Both the position numbers and the translations under genes were made by a program. Source: Acinetobacter calcoaceticus DSM 30006 = CIP 81.8 (GTDB lineage Bacteria > Pseudomonadota > Gammaproteobacteria > Pseudomonadales > Moraxellaceae). Taken from it: a DNA stretch of 64,000 nucleotides. The notes under the pieces were generated by a model. The model was not told the DNA's origin and ran no database searches. It saw only the letters and a list, made by a program, of their open reading frames with translations. Every line of letters begins with the position of its first letter. Position 1 is the stretch's first letter. Positions 9,202-18,781 of this stretch are shown in pieces. Location: positions 1,302,145 to 1,366,144 of the forward strand of contig NZ_KB849780.1 in NCBI RefSeq assembly GCF_000368965.1, in the 5' to 3' direction.

Positions 9202-10710
9202 ATGCTAAACGCAAAGCAAGATGCTATTCAAAAAACTAAAATCGCTATTATTGGTGCTGGATTTGGTGGCCTAGGAATGGCAATCCGTTTACTGCAAAAT
9301 CAACAGCAAGACTTTGTTATTTTAGAAAAGTCTAATGATGTTGGCGGAACTTGGCGGGAAAATCGCTACCCAGGTGCGGCATGTGATGTTCAATCTCATA
9401 TGTATTCCCTCTCTTTTGCACCTAAAACCGACTGGTCAAAACGCTATGCTGAAGCACCAGAGATTTTTCAATATATTCAAGATATTACAAAAAAATATAA
9501 GATTAAAGATTATTGCAAGTTTAACCATGATGTGAGCAATGTCCAATATGATGAAGCACGTCATGTATGGACTCTAGACTTTAAAAATCAGCCTTCTATT
9601 GAAGCTCAATTTGTTGTTTTTGCCTCAGGCCCGTTGCATATCCCGCAAATTCCCCATATTCAGGGTATCGAAAAATTTAAAGGGAAAGTTTTCCATTCAT
9701 CACAATGGGAACATGACTATAATTTGAATGGTAAATCAGTCGCATCTATTGGTACAGGTGGTAGCGCAATTCAATATATTCCGGAAATAGCTGGAGATGT
9801 TAAGCAGCTCTATGTATTTCAAAGAACGGCAGCATGGGTAATACCACGAGATGAACGCAAATACTCAGGTTTGAGTAAAGCATTATTCAAATCTTCCAAT
9901 ATCTATCGCCAAATTCATCGTAGTCGTCTTTATTGGAGTAATGAGTCACGTGTTGTACCGATTGTTCAACCTCGAATCATGAAATATGGTCAAAAATTGG
10001 CAGAAGCTTTCATTCGCTTCCAAGTTAAAGACAAGGAAGTGGCTAAGAAACTCACACCGGACTTTGTGATGGGATGTAAACGTATTCTTATTTCAAATAA
10101 ATATTTCCCTATATTTAACCGTAAAAATGTTGAGCTAATAACGGATAGCATTCAAGAAATTAAAGAAAATAGTATTATTACGAAAGATGGTAAAGAACGA
10201 CCTATTGATTGTTTAATTTACGGCACAGGTTTTATTACTGACCCCCGTATTTACTTAAAACATTTCACTTGTATTGGACGCAATCAACTCGAGTTAAAAC
10301 AAGCATGGAAAGATGGTGCAGAAAGTTATTATGGCATTATGACTAAAAACTTTCCTAACCTATTTCAATTAGTCGGCCCTAATACAGTACTAGGTCATAA
10401 TTCAGTTATTTTTATGATTGAATCTCAAGTAAATTACATTTTACAGCTCATTCAACTTGTAGAGAAATCTGGTCAAAAAGCAATTGAGATCAAACCAGAA
10501 GTTCAAGACGCTTTTAACGAGCGGGTTCAAACTCAGCTTCAAGGGACTGTGTGGCAAGCTGGAGGCTGTAGTAGCTGGTATCAATCTGCCGATGGAAAAA
10601 ACTTTTCGTTATGGCCCACCTATACATGGAAGTATTGGTTAGAGACGCGTAAAGTTAATCCAAAAGATTACTTACTCTTAAATAAAAGCTCACAGAGCTA
10701 TGCAGCTTAA
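9202..10710 (+). CDS. FAD-dependent Baeyer-Villiger-type monooxygenase
   Basis: Predicted NADPH- and FAD-dependent flavoprotein inserting oxygen into ketones or oxidising a related soft nucleophile. From the ATG at 9202 it has 502 residues. The FAD Rossmann motif is GAGFGGLG (18-25), followed by VILEKSNDVGGTWRENRYPG typical of class B flavin monooxygenases. The Baeyer-Villiger fingerprint F-x-G-x3-H-x3-W is met exactly at residues 159-169 (FKGKVFHSSQW). The NADPH Rossmann motif GTGGSA follows at 184-189. The ATG is preferred to a TTG at 9163 because AGGG lies about 6 nt upstream of it, while the TTG has no ribosome site. Divergent from an AraC regulator; a hairpin follows. The substrate is unknown. 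Confidence 0.9.
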   Translation: MLNAKQDAIQKTKIAIIGAGFGGLGMAIRLLQNQQQDFVILEKSNDVGGTWRENRYPGAACDVQSHMYSLSFAPKTDWSKRYAEAPEIFQYIQDITKKYKIKDYCKFNHDVSNVQYDEARHVWTLDFKNQPSIEAQFVVFASGPLHIPQIPHIQGIEKFKGKVFHSSQWEHDYNLNGKSVASIGTGGSAIQYIPEIAGDVKQLYVFQRTAAWVIPRDERKYSGLSKALFKSSNIYRQIHRSRLYWSNESRVVPIVQPRIMKYGQKLAEAFIRFQVKDKEVAKKLTPDFVMGCKRILISNKYFPIFNRKNVELITDSIQEIKENSIITKDGKERPIDCLIYGTGFITDPRIYLKHFTCIGRNQLELKQAWKDGAESYYGIMTKNFPNLFQLVGPNTVLGHNSVIFMIESQVNYILQLIQLVEKSGQKAIEIKPEVQDAFNERVQTQLQGTVWQAGGCSSWYQSADGKNFSLWPTYTWKYWLETRKVNPKDYLLLNKSSQSYAA

Positions 10711-10723
10711 AATGTTCAAGACA

Positions 10724-10755
10724 TAATAGGTGGGTTAAAAACAATCCACCTATTA
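10724..10755 (+). other. Strong hairpin directly before the lysO start codon
   Basis: TAATAGGTGG (10724-10733) pairs perfectly with CCACCTATTA (10746-10755), and three more base pairs (one G-T) extend inwards. It could terminate the monooxygenase transcript, but only TT follows. The 3' arm ends 4 nt before the ATG at 10760 and occupies the place of a Shine-Dalgarno. Confidence 0.7.
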
Positions 10756-10759
10756 TTAT

Positions 10760-11671
10760 ATGCAATCCTTTTATCTTATCATTCAAATTTTTTTAGCACT
10801 TGCTTTCGGCTATTTTCTAGCACCTAGACTATCTCTAAATATCCGACAGTTTATTTTTAAAATACTACCCTATTTTTCTTATATTCTCTTAGCAAGTGTG
10901 GCTTTAGAATTAACACTAGCACTTGATCAAATTGAGAACCCATCTGCGATACTTCCACCGGCTATAATCATTGCACTTACCACATCTTTTGGTTCTTTTT
11001 TTACATGTTTATTGGCTTATACAATTTTTGATAAACAAAGTGTAAAAGGAAAAATCTCACTTCAACTTTTTGTAAATGCTTTAAAGAATATTGCAAAAGC
11101 CTTTCTTGCCTTAGGCGTCGGTGTTCTATTAGGAGCTATCGCTACTCAATTCAATTCACATATGGCATTTAATAGTTGGTATTTATTATTACTGTTTATT
11201 TTCTTAATTGGTATTGAACTTGCCTTCACTCATTTCAACCGTACGTGGTTAAGCTGGAAGGTTTTAATTGTACCTTTAGCTGCTTTTATAGGGTCATGTA
11301 TTGCTGGCTTCTTCAACTACTTTTTGCTTAACAAGCATTTTGCACTGAACGAAACATTAGCATTAGCACAAGGTTATGGCTGGTACTCAATGTCAGGGAT
11401 CTTATTTACGCAATTACATTCGGCAGAACTAGGTGGCATCGCGCTATTGACTGATTTATTTAGAGAAATTGTTGCTATATTTTTAATGTATACCATGGGA
11501 TGGCGTTTTCCTCGCCCTGCTATCTCAAGTGCTGGCGCAACGTCAATGGATGCTACCTTAGCAATGGTAAAACAGTCATGTGGTACACATTATGTACCAC
11601 ATGCCATGATGAGTGGCTTATTATTAAGCCTACTCGCCCCGTTATTAATTAGCTTATTTCTAAATTTTTAG
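10760..11671 (+). CDS. lysO: LysO-family lysine exporter
   Basis: An integral inner-membrane protein of 303 residues, matching LysO/YbjE (DUF340; E. coli about 299), which exports L-lysine and confers thialysine resistance. About eight hydrophobic segments are visible. The conserved C-terminal blocks of the family are present: [36 protein letters not shown], and the signature [15 protein letters not shown] followed by [17 protein letters not shown]. No Shine-Dalgarno is seen before the ATG; a stable hairpin fills that place, so translation may be poor or structure-regulated. The stop codon overlaps the stop of the convergent pyrF (11668-11671). Specificity for lysine is from family homology only. 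Confidence 0.85.
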   Translation: MQSFYLIIQIFLALAFGYFLAPRLSLNIRQFIFKILPYFSYILLASVALELTLALDQIENPSAILPPAIIIALTTSFGSFFTCLLAYTIFDKQSVKGKISLQLFVNALKNIAKAFLALGVGVLLGAIATQFNSHMAFNSWYLLLLFIFLIGIELAFTHFNRTWLSWKVLIVPLAAFIGSCIAGFFNYFLLNKHFALNETLALAQGYGWYSMSGILFTQLHSAELGGIALLTDLFREIVAIFLMYTMGWRFPRPAISSAGATSMDATLAMVKQSCGTHYVPHAMMSGLLLSLLAPLLISLFLNF

Positions 11672-12369
11672 GCAATTGAAGCAAGAATAGATTTCAACAT
11701 TTCTGTTGGGTTTTCTGCTTTAGTAATCGGTCGACCAATTACCAGATGTGTAGAACCATCAAGCATAGCCTGCTTTGGAGTTACAATACGTTTTTGGTCG
11801 TCTGCATTAGAACCTTCTGGGCGAATACCTGGTGTTACCAAAGAGAAGTCTTCCCCAATTAATTCACGAAGAATCTTAGCTTCTTGAGCAGAACAAACCA
11901 CACCATCCAAGCCACTTTCTTTAGTGAGTTTAGCCAAGCGCTTTACATGTTCTACAGGTTCAACATCCAAACCAATATCTTTTAAATCTTCACGCCCCAT
12001 TGAGGTCAACACTGTGACCGCAATTAACTGAGTTTGATAGTTACCCGCTTTTAAACGCTCTACACAAGTTTCCATCATTTTACGGCCACCTGAAGCATGG
12101 ACATTTACCATCCACACTCCTAAATCAGCTGCTGCACAAACAGCCTGAGCGGTGGTATTTGGAATATCATGAAATTTAAGATCAAGAAAAACTTCAAAAT
12201 TTTGTTCTTGCAGTTTTTTTACAACAGATGGGCCTTCATGAGTAAAAAGCTCTTTACCCACTTTTACACGGCATAAAGTAGGATCAAGTTGTTCAACAAT
12301 TTTTAAAGCGTCATATTGGCTTTTTGCATCTAACGCAACAATGATACTCAAGAGACTTTCTTCCATCAT
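11668..12369 (-). CDS. pyrF: Orotidine 5'-phosphate decarboxylase
   Basis: Converts OMP to UMP, the last step of de novo pyrimidine synthesis. The 233 residues form one TIM barrel. The catalytic signature [15 protein letters not shown] contains the Asp-Lys-x-x-Asp charged array. The phosphate-binding end is [17 protein letters not shown], and [14 protein letters not shown] carries the Arg contacting the phosphate. Two ATGs are adjacent at the start; the first is given. The gene follows the cmk-rpsA-ihfB-lapA block on the same strand, separated by 182 bp and a hairpin. Confidence 0.97.
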   Translation of the reverse strand: MMEESLLSIIVALDAKSQYDALKIVEQLDPTLCRVKVGKELFTHEGPSVVKKLQEQNFEVFLDLKFHDIPNTTAQAVCAAADLGVWMVNVHASGGRKMMETCVERLKAGNYQTQLIAVTVLTSMGREDLKDIGLDVEPVEHVKRLAKLTKESGLDGVVCSAQEAKILRELIGEDFSLVTPGIRPEGSNADDQKRIVTPKQAMLDGSTHLVIGRPITKAENPTEMLKSILASIA

Positions 12370-12514
12370 ATAAAATCAGCATCATTATAATAGACAAGTC
12401 ATCAAGTAATAAAGGAATGTATAAGGAAGGCTTTCAAATTTAGAGACAATAATGCCACGAGGACTAATTTTTAGAAAAATAAAAAGAAGAAAACACTGAT
12501 AAATTAAGGAATAT

Positions 12515-12544
12515 ACTACTCTTTACTCGTGAATAAAGAGTAGT
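12515..12544 (-). terminator. Hairpin after lapA
   Basis: An 11-bp perfect stem, ACTACTCTTTA (12515-12525) with TAAAGAGTAGT (12534-12544), closes the ihfB-lapA transcript. The T-tract on the minus strand is weak, so termination may be partial and allow some read-through to pyrF. Confidence 0.7.
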
Positions 12545-12551
12545 GTTCGAA

Positions 12552-12923
12552 TTATAACGGAGTAGAGTTTTTATCTTGAGGATAAGCATCTAAAACGGTT
12601 TTTTCATGTCTTACATTTGCAGCGGCTTCTGCTGCTGCTAATTGAGCACTTTGAATTTGTTCTTTTCTCAAATGGTCAATATCTTTACGAAGACGTTTAA
12701 TTTCCCAGCTTTGTTGAAACACTCTGAAAACCTGTACACCTAGCAAAAGACCGACCACTGTTCCAAGTACTAATGTGAGTAGCAATAATAAGCCTAATCG
12801 CATAGCTGGAACTTGGGTAAATAACAAATCAACAGAAAGCTCTGTTGGATTTTGCAATACAAGTGCTAAAGAATAACCAAATACAACAATAAGCAATGCA
12901 ATCAAAATATAACGCATAGGCAC
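12552..12923 (-). CDS. lapA: LapA-domain (DUF1049) inner-membrane protein
   Basis: A small 123-residue membrane protein with two hydrophobic spans (about residues 4-22 and 41-64) and a cytoplasmic coiled-coil-like tail (WEIKRLRKDIDHLRKEQIQ) ending in an Ala-rich stretch. This is the layout of LapA (YciS), which in E. coli works with LapB in LPS assembly and control of LpxC turnover. It lies 19 bp after ihfB, the same position as in E. coli. The lapB gene that follows lapA in E. coli is not here; pyrF comes next. Function is therefore inferred from family and position. Confidence 0.82.
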   Translation of the reverse strand: MPMRYILIALLIVVFGYSLALVLQNPTELSVDLLFTQVPAMRLGLLLLLTLVLGTVVGLLLGVQVFRVFQQSWEIKRLRKDIDHLRKEQIQSAQLAAAEAAANVRHEKTVLDAYPQDKNSTPL

Positions 12924-12942
12924 CCCACTTATAAATTTTTAT

Positions 12943-13245
12943 TTATTTCCCGGATTCGTTGACTGCATCACGCAGTGCTTTCCCGGGTTTGAAATGTGGA
13001 ACAGCTTTAGCGGCCACTTCCACTGACCTTCCTGTTTTAGGATTGCGACCAACTCTTGGGTCACGGTGGTGTAAAGCAAAGCTACCAAAACCACGGATTT
13101 CAATTCGATTATCAGTTGATAGTGCTTCTATCATTTGATCAATCATAATTTTAACCGCCTCTTCCACCAAAGGTTCAGCTAAGTGTGGGTTTTTTAGCGC
13201 AATGCGTTCAATCAAATCAGACTTATTAAGAGCTTCAGTAGTCAT
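12943..13245 (-). CDS. ihfB: Integration host factor subunit beta
   Basis: The beta subunit of IHF, the DNA-bending heterodimer used in replication, recombination and transcription. At 100 residues it has normal length. The DNA-binding signature [22 protein letters not shown] is preserved in pieces: GFGSF, the P at the tip of the beta-arm (DPRVGRNP), and KTGRSVEV. The C-terminus [12 protein letters not shown] is typical. The rpsA-ihfB-lapA order matches E. coli and supports the beta rather than the alpha subunit. Two hairpins separate it from rpsA. Confidence 0.95.
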   Translation of the reverse strand: MTTEALNKSDLIERIALKNPHLAEPLVEEAVKIMIDQMIEALSTDNRIEIRGFGSFALHHRDPRVGRNPKTGRSVEVAAKAVPHFKPGKALRDAVNESGK

Positions 13246-13304
13246 CTACGACCTCGTTATTTATTGCTACTCTATGTCGTCTGATAATAACCTGTTTAAA
13301 TACA

Positions 13305-13343
13305 AAACGGTAGCGCAGTATGTTGAATACTAGGCTACCGTTT
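13305..13343 (-). terminator. Second hairpin between rpsA and ihfB
   Basis: AAACGGTAGC (13305-13314) pairs perfectly with GCTACCGTTT (13334-13343) around a 19-nt loop. On the minus strand a short T-rich stretch follows. Together with the next hairpin it likely limits rpsA read-through. Confidence 0.6.
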
Positions 13344-13355
13344 ACAGTAATTTGT

Positions 13356-13392
13356 ATAAAAAGTACAATTCCGTTACATGAAACTGTACTTT
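13356..13392 (-). terminator. Intrinsic terminator of rpsA
   Basis: AAAGTACA (13360-13367) pairs with TGTACTTT (13385-13392). On the minus strand the stem starts 9 nt after the rpsA stop and runs into five T. The stem is AT-rich, so it is of moderate strength. Confidence 0.65.
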
Positions 13393-13401
13393 ATTAACCT
13401 A

Positions 13402-15075
13402 TTACTTCATTTGTGCTTTGATCAAATCACCAATAGTCTTAGGACCATTTTCTTGACTTGTTGTTACTGTACGTAAAGTAGCAACTGCTTCTTTCTCTTC
13501 AGCTTCGTCTTTCGCTTTAACAGACAAGTTGATAGAGCGAGATTTACGATCAACGTTGATGATTTTCGCTTCAACTTCTTGACCAACTTCTAAGAATTTA
13601 GTTGCATCTTCAACGCGGTCACGGTTGATTTCAGAAGCTTTAAGAGTAGCTTCTACTTCGTCAGCCAACTTAACAGTTGCGCCACGAGCATCAACTGCAG
13701 TTACAGTACCTTTAACTAAAGCACCACGTTCGTTAGCAGCTAAGAAATCATTGAACGGATCGCTGTTCAATTGCTTGATACCAAGGCTGATACGGTTACC
13801 TTCAGCGTCTACAGACAAGATAACAGCTTCAACAGTGTCACCTTTCTTGTAACGACGAATAGCTTCTTCGCCTTGCTCGTTCCAAGAAATATCAGACAAG
13901 TGTACTAAACCGTCGATACCGCCGTTCAAGCCGATGAAGATACCAAAGTCAGTGATAGACTTGATAGTACCAGATACTTTTTCGCCTTTCTCATGAGCTT
14001 TAGCAAACTCTTCCCATGGGTTAGCACGAGTTTGTTTGATACCAAGGCTGATACGACGACGTTCTTCGTCAACTTCAAGAACCATAACATCAACTTCATC
14101 ACCAATCTGAACAACTTTAGATGGGTGGATGTTTTTGTTAGTGTGGTCCATTTCAGAAACGTGAACTAAACCTTCAACGCCTTCAGCGATTTCAGCGAAA
14201 CAACCGTAGTCAGTTAAGTTAGTTACACGAGCTTTAACGATAGAACCTTTAGGGTAACGGCTCATGATCGCTAACCATGGATCTTCGCCTAATTGTTTAA
14301 GACCTAAAGATACGCGGTTACGCTCACGGTCAAATTTAAGTACTTTAACAGTAACTTCTTGACCAACTTCAACAACTTCTGAAGGGTGCTTGATACGTTT
14401 CCAAGCCATATCTGTGATATGGAGAAGACCATCAATACCGCCAAGATCAACGAATGCGCCGTAATCAGTAAGGTTCTTGATAGTACCTGTAACTGTTTGA
14501 CCTTCTTCAAGTTGAGCAAGTAATGCTTCACGGTCAGCAGAAGATTCTGCTTCCATAACAGCACGACGAGATACAACAACGTTATTACGTTTAGCATCAA
14601 GTTTGATTACTTTAAACTCTAACTCTTTACCTTCAAGGTGAGTAGTGTCACGGATAGGACGAGTGTCAACTAATGAACCTGGTAAGAATGCACGAACAGG
14701 ACCGATGTCAACAGTGAAACCGCCTTTAACTTTACCAGAGATAACACCAGTAACGATTTCGCCATCTTCAAAGATTTTTTCAAGTTTAGTCCAAGTTTCA
14801 GCACGCTTAGCTTTTTCACGTGATAAAACTGTTTGACCCATACCGTTGTCAAGAGCTTCAACAACTACGTCAACAGTATCACCAACCTGAACTTCAAGTT
14901 CACGTTGTTCATTTAAAAATTCAGCACGGTCAACAATGCCTTCAGACTTTAGGCCAGTGTCAACAGTTACCCAGTCGCTATCGATGTTTACAACAACACC
15001 TTGGATGACTGCACCCTTTTCAACGTTGAGGTTTAATTCACTTTCTTCAAAGAGGGCTGCAAAAGATTCGGTCAT
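13402..15075 (-). CDS. rpsA: 30S ribosomal protein S1
   Basis: S1 binds mRNA at the ribosome and promotes initiation on structured or weak leaders. The 557-residue length equals the gammaproteobacterial form. Six S1/OB repeats are visible in series, marked by recurring blocks such as [77 protein letters not shown] and [15 protein letters not shown] near the end. It follows cmk, as in most Proteobacteria, after a 111-bp leader that may carry the autogenous control site known from E. coli. Codon use is uniform and optimised, fitting high expression. Confidence 0.98.
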   Translation of the reverse strand: MTESFAALFEESELNLNVEKGAVIQGVVVNIDSDWVTVDTGLKSEGIVDRAEFLNEQRELEVQVGDTVDVVVEALDNGMGQTVLSREKAKRAETWTKLEKIFEDGEIVTGVISGKVKGGFTVDIGPVRAFLPGSLVDTRPIRDTTHLEGKELEFKVIKLDAKRNNVVVSRRAVMEAESSADREALLAQLEEGQTVTGTIKNLTDYGAFVDLGGIDGLLHITDMAWKRIKHPSEVVEVGQEVTVKVLKFDRERNRVSLGLKQLGEDPWLAIMSRYPKGSIVKARVTNLTDYGCFAEIAEGVEGLVHVSEMDHTNKNIHPSKVVQIGDEVDVMVLEVDEERRRISLGIKQTRANPWEEFAKAHEKGEKVSGTIKSITDFGIFIGLNGGIDGLVHLSDISWNEQGEEAIRRYKKGDTVEAVILSVDAEGNRISLGIKQLNSDPFNDFLAANERGALVKGTVTAVDARGATVKLADEVEATLKASEINRDRVEDATKFLEVGQEVEAKIINVDRKSRSINLSVKAKDEAEEKEAVATLRTVTTSQENGPKTIGDLIKAQMK

Positions 15076-15186
15076 GATATACCTGATAAATTCCGCGGTC
15101 TTGGATCAGACAAGGCCGGTTTAGTTAAGTATCAACATAGTCTTTATAGACTGATCAAGCTATGCGTCAACTGATAATTCTATTTG

Positions 15187-15867
15187 CTAAATGGTACGGC
15201 TATTGACATACTCAACCATTAACTTAAACACCTGATCGATCGTTAATTCCGAACTATCAATGATATAAGCGTCTTTGGCTGGCTTGAGTGGAGCAACTTC
15301 TCGCTCCATATCTCTTTTGTCACGCGCCTGTATATTAGCTAAAATGTCGTTTATTTTAGCATCTAGGCCCATGCCCTGCAACTGTTTTACTCTTCGCTCG
15401 GCACGCGACTCAGCTGAAGCTGTTAGATAAATTTTCGCATTTGCTTCAGGGAAAATAGCTGTTGCCATGTCACGGCCGTCTGCAACTAAGCCTGGATTTT
15501 GTGCAAAAGCTCTTTGTCGCTCAAATAATGCCTGTCTAAGCTCTGGAATTGCTGCAACTTTCGATGCATATTCACCAACCCGTTCTGTACGAATTGTTTG
15601 AGATACATCTTCGCCATCTAGAAAAACTAAAATCCCTGCTTCGGAAGTTTCAAATTTAATATCCAGTTGACGTGCATATTGAATGCACTCATCGAGCTGA
15701 CTGTCTAATTTCTCTAATAAATCGTGTTTATGTAATGACAACCCTAATAAACGATATAAGGCACCAGAATCGAGTAAATGATATTGATAATGTGCTGCAA
15801 GTTTTGCGGCCAATGTTCCTTTACCCGAACCACTCGGACCATCAATAGTAATAATTTGAACTGTCAT
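15187..15867 (-). CDS. cmk: Cytidylate kinase
   Basis: Phosphorylates CMP and dCMP to the diphosphates. The ATG at 15867 ([20 protein letters not shown]) gives 226 residues and aligns with known Cmk starts. A longer frame begins at 15888 (MLLSESSM) but overlaps the previous gene and lacks a ribosome site, whereas GAGAG precedes 15867. The P-loop is GPSGSGKGT at residues 9-17. The CMP-binding insert ends with [15 protein letters not shown], and the LID region [19 protein letters not shown] carries the catalytic Arg and Asp residues. The order is SRPBCC gene-cmk-rpsA on one strand. Confidence 0.95.
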   Translation of the reverse strand: MTVQIITIDGPSGSGKGTLAAKLAAHYQYHLLDSGALYRLLGLSLHKHDLLEKLDSQLDECIQYARQLDIKFETSEAGILVFLDGEDVSQTIRTERVGEYASKVAAIPELRQALFERQRAFAQNPGLVADGRDMATAIFPEANAKIYLTASAESRAERRVKQLQGMGLDAKINDILANIQARDKRDMEREVAPLKPAKDAYIIDSSELTIDQVFKLMVEYVNSRTI

Positions 15868-15877
15868 TGAACTCTCA

Positions 15878-16318
15878 CTAAGAAGCAATTGCTTTAGCTA
15901 ATCTCGAAAAGCCTAGTGTAATGGCTAGTTTTAGCTGTGCAAGGATTAATTTACTTACCACTGGAGCTTTTGCTGTTAACTCGATGCGGTATGTAACTAA
16001 AGTTATATATGGCGTAATTTCAGAAAACTCGATTCGACCTAAATGGTGTTTAATCAAAGGATTATCTATTAATTTATATTCAATGCTTTTATTTTCTTCA
16101 AGCAATGTAATTTCTTCTTTAAGTGGTTTGATTGGACCAAATCCCATACGACGAACTGAGCCTAAACCATCAGGTCTTTTAGAATCTGCTGAGTCTTTTA
16201 CTCGTACCACTTGTAATGGTGCAAAAGCAGTATTATAAGTTGCATGTTTAGAGAGCAAGTTAAATACATCACCAAGAGGAGCATTAAATTCTTTTTTTAC
16301 GGTAATTACATTACGCAT
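15878..16318 (-). CDS. SRPBCC (START-like) family protein
   Basis: A 146-residue single-domain protein of the polyketide cyclase/SRPBCC fold. The N-terminal strand [20 protein letters not shown] with the following helix and the middle [20 protein letters not shown] are typical of the class, which binds hydrophobic ligands in a deep pocket. The long C-terminal helix (about 118-146) has no membrane character. Its stop lies 10 bp before the preferred cmk start, so it is probably cotranscribed with cmk-rpsA. The ligand and role are not known; homologues are annotated only by fold. Confidence 0.75.
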   Translation of the reverse strand: MRNVITVKKEFNAPLGDVFNLLSKHATYNTAFAPLQVVRVKDSADSKRPDGLGSVRRMGFGPIKPLKEEITLLEENKSIEYKLIDNPLIKHHLGRIEFSEITPYITLVTYRIELTAKAPVVSKLILAQLKLAITLGFSRLAKAIAS

Positions 16319-16342
16319 TGGTGTTCCTTATTAAATAGAATA

Positions 16343-16371
16343 ATGGCACTAAAGTCGCGTTAGTTTGCCAT
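16343..16371 (-). other. Hairpin between tadA and the SRPBCC gene
   Basis: ATGGCA-CTAA (16343-16352) pairs with TTAG-TT-TGCCAT (16360-16371), with a 2-nt bulge and a 7-nt loop. No T-tract follows on the minus strand, so it may be an intercistronic processing or pausing hairpin rather than a full terminator. Confidence 0.5.
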
Positions 16372-16391
16372 AAGCTCATGTTACTTTTTAA

Positions 16392-16892
16392 TCACTTAAG
16401 GACGTTTTTTTGTTGTTTTTCTAGTTTCTTTTGCTCACGTCTTTGTTTAAAAAAATGACTGAGTTGTTGGGCACATTTTTCTTGTAAACAACCATGCTGA
16501 AAGGTAAATCTGTGATTGTAATAACCATGTTGTAGTAACTGTCGAGCGCTTACCAATGAACCTGCTTTAGGTTCTGTTGTACTAAAAACCACATGTTTGA
16601 TTCTTGCATGTACTAATGCGCCTACACACATTGTGCACGGCTCAAGAGTGACATATAAAGTTGCATCTTCAGGTAATCGATAATTCTCTAATGATAAGCA
16701 TGCTGCACGGATAGCTTGAATTTCTGCATGTGCAGTTGGATCTAACAAACTAATTGGAGCATTATATCCAGATCCAATCACTCTATTTTGGCTCACCACA
16801 ACCGCTCCAACGGGGATTTCACCCTGCTGAGCGGCTAATTCAGCTTGCTCGTAAGCAAGCTGCATCCAATATTCATCACTATATTCAGTCAT
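16392..16892 (-). CDS. tadA: tRNA adenosine(34) deaminase
   Basis: Deaminates A34 to inosine in the tRNA-Arg(ACG) wobble position, an essential step for reading CGN codons. The 166-residue protein has the cytidine-deaminase zinc site: HAEIQ (His55, catalytic Glu57) and PCTMC (Cys86, Cys89). EIPVGAVVV near residue 25 and VFSTTEPKAGS after the zinc site are characteristic of TadA. The C-terminal tail is Lys/Gln-rich. It starts 5 bp after the hydrolase-like gene upstream, so the two are likely cotranscribed. Confidence 0.95.
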   Translation of the reverse strand: MTEYSDEYWMQLAYEQAELAAQQGEIPVGAVVVSQNRVIGSGYNAPISLLDPTAHAEIQAIRAACLSLENYRLPEDATLYVTLEPCTMCVGALVHARIKHVVFSTTEPKAGSLVSARQLLQHGYYNHRFTFQHGCLQEKCAQQLSHFFKQRREQKKLEKQQKNVLK

Positions 16893-16897
16893 GTATT

Positions 16898-18022
16898 TTA
16901 AATGATCACACCATGTTGTCTAAGCAAAGCATTCCAGCTATCTATTGAGGTAACTGGCGGACAATCAGCTAATATGCCTCTTAGGCTTAGGTCTTCACAT
17001 GGTTTCCACTCTGGTGATAAATCTTTATCAACCAAGCGTGCACGAACACCTTCTACAAAGTCAGGATGCCGAATTTTCCACTCAGAAATTTGAGCTTCTA
17101 AATCAAAGACCTCATCCCAAGAATGTATTTGTTTACCCCATTGCCACAGCAACCAAGTAATTGCCGCAGTACTAGGAGATCCTTTTTGCAAGTTCTCACT
17201 CGCTTGGCGGAGCCAATCACTGCTGGCATCACGCAAGCTAACAATAGCTTGGTAATCTTGTTCAAAATTAAAGCCACGGCAAACGCTATGAATCACATCT
17301 AGCGAGTTTTGCAATGGACCTGCCGCAACAGGACGATGCAAACTATTTAAAGTATCATCAATTGCGCGGAAATCCCCTGCAGGATAATGAGCCCAATTAA
17401 TATTTAAAACTTTTTGCAAAACATTATCACGCTGTGCTTCACAAATATGTGTTGCCCAACCGATGCTATATGCTCCAGCGGCTGTCATGATTGAACCAGT
17501 TAAACCAGTAAACAAACCTACTGGACCACGATCTGCTAGGAAACGGCTCGCCCCGACATCTGGATATAAACCAATATTAATCTCAGGCATTGCCAAACGA
17601 GAATATGGGGTTACTAGACGGAATGGTGCTGCCATAAACAAGCCCAAACCACCACCCATAACATAGCCTTCACCCCAAACAACCACAGGTTTAGCATAAT
17701 TATGTAAGAGTAAGTCTAAAGCATATTCTTGCTGAAAAAATTTATTCGCAGTATCTACTTCTTGATTTATAACAAGTTGACGTAATTTTCTAACGTCCCC
17801 ACCTGCACAAAAAGCTTTTGGTGTAGTTGAATCTAACCAAATTGCTTTAACGCTCTCATCATCACGAAAATCTTCAAATACACGTAATAATGCCGTTACG
17901 ATTGACTCATCTAAAGCATGCAATGATTTAGGACGATTCAAACGTACTATACGCCAGCCGTTTTTTGCTTCTTCAACCACCAAGTCCGGGTGATAGTTAT
18001 TTACATTGGGAGAGTTCATCAT
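16898..18022 (-). CDS. Enoyl-CoA hydratase/isomerase family, 3-hydroxyisobutyryl-CoA hydrolase-like
   Basis: At 374 residues with the ECH_2 layout this resembles 3-hydroxyisobutyryl-CoA hydrolase, a valine-degradation enzyme, rather than a 260-residue enoyl-CoA hydratase. The crotonase core is clear: [20 protein letters not shown], the oxyanion-hole segment [30 protein letters not shown], and [18 protein letters not shown], which carries the catalytic acidic residue. The long C-terminal helical part (about 240-374) is typical of the hydrolase. Its ATG overlaps the ung stop in an ATGA junction, so translation is likely coupled. No other valine-pathway gene is close, so the substrate is inferred. 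Confidence 0.82.
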   Translation of the reverse strand: MMNSPNVNNYHPDLVVEEAKNGWRIVRLNRPKSLHALDESIVTALLRVFEDFRDDESVKAIWLDSTTPKAFCAGGDVRKLRQLVINQEVDTANKFFQQEYALDLLLHNYAKPVVVWGEGYVMGGGLGLFMAAPFRLVTPYSRLAMPEINIGLYPDVGASRFLADRGPVGLFTGLTGSIMTAAGAYSIGWATHICEAQRDNVLQKVLNINWAHYPAGDFRAIDDTLNSLHRPVAAGPLQNSLDVIHSVCRGFNFEQDYQAIVSLRDASSDWLRQASENLQKGSPSTAAITWLLWQWGKQIHSWDEVFDLEAQISEWKIRHPDFVEGVRARLVDKDLSPEWKPCEDLSLRGILADCPPVTSIDSWNALLRQHGVII

Positions 18023-18741
18023 GCGTCCAATTGCCAGTCTATGGGCTCAATGCCATGTTGTTTCAAATATTGATTTGTTTTTGAGAACACTTTGCATCCA
18101 AAAAAACCTCCTCTATTTGCAGCAAGAGGTGATGGATGTGCGGCGGTTAAAACCAAGTGTCTATCTCTATTTATACGTTGTCCTTTGCGCTGTGCATAAG
18201 CACCCCACAAAATAAATACCACATGTTCTCTTTGCTCATTCAAAACATCAATGACTTCATCAGTAAATGCTTCCCAACCTTGCTTTTGATGTGAAGTTGG
18301 CTGCCCAGCTTCAACAGTAAGCACGCTGTTTAGTAAAAGCACCCCTTGATTAGCCCATTTCGTTAAGTCACCATGGCGAGGAGCTGGAATACCCAAATCT
18401 GTATGCAATTCATGAAAAATATTACGTAAAGATGGTGGTAATGCAATACCTTTTTGAACAGAGAAACTTAATCCATTCGCTTGGTTCGGTCCATGATATG
18501 GATCTTGTCCTAGAATAACGACCTTCACATCAGCCAATGGTGTCGTATTTAGAGCACTAAAGATTTGTTTACTCGGTGGATATATTATTTTTTGTGCTTG
18601 CTTCTCTTGAAATAAGAAATCGCGCAAATTATCCATTTGAGGACTTAATAAAAAAGGTGCTAAAGATATTTTCCAGCTTTCTTCTAATTGAACTTTACTG
18701 AGTTTATCTTGCTGTTGCTCAGTTAATTGCATTAATGTCAT
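18019..18741 (-). CDS. ung: Uracil-DNA glycosylase, family 1
   Basis: Removes uracil from DNA in base excision repair. The 240-residue protein carries the two family-1 signatures: GQDPYH at residues 78-83 with the water-activating Asp80, and [14 protein letters not shown] near residue 205 with the catalytic His and the intercalation loop. The segment [18 protein letters not shown] is also typical. A second Met lies at position 4, so the start could be 9 bp further in. Its stop overlaps the start of the hydrolase-like gene by 4 bp. Confidence 0.97.
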   Translation of the reverse strand: MTLMQLTEQQQDKLSKVQLEESWKISLAPFLLSPQMDNLRDFLFQEKQAQKIIYPPSKQIFSALNTTPLADVKVVILGQDPYHGPNQANGLSFSVQKGIALPPSLRNIFHELHTDLGIPAPRHGDLTKWANQGVLLLNSVLTVEAGQPTSHQKQGWEAFTDEVIDVLNEQREHVVFILWGAYAQRKGQRINRDRHLVLTAAHPSPLAANRGGFFGCKVFSKTNQYLKQHGIEPIDWQLDA

Positions 18742-18781
18742 CCTAGATCAATTTTCAATTCTACAAATAGAGTAACTCGAT

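Noticed and set aside
15139..15152. AGTCT-TTAT-AGACT hairpin between cmk and rpsA
   Set aside because: A 5-bp AT-rich stem without T-tract; could be part of the S1 leader but too weak to call.
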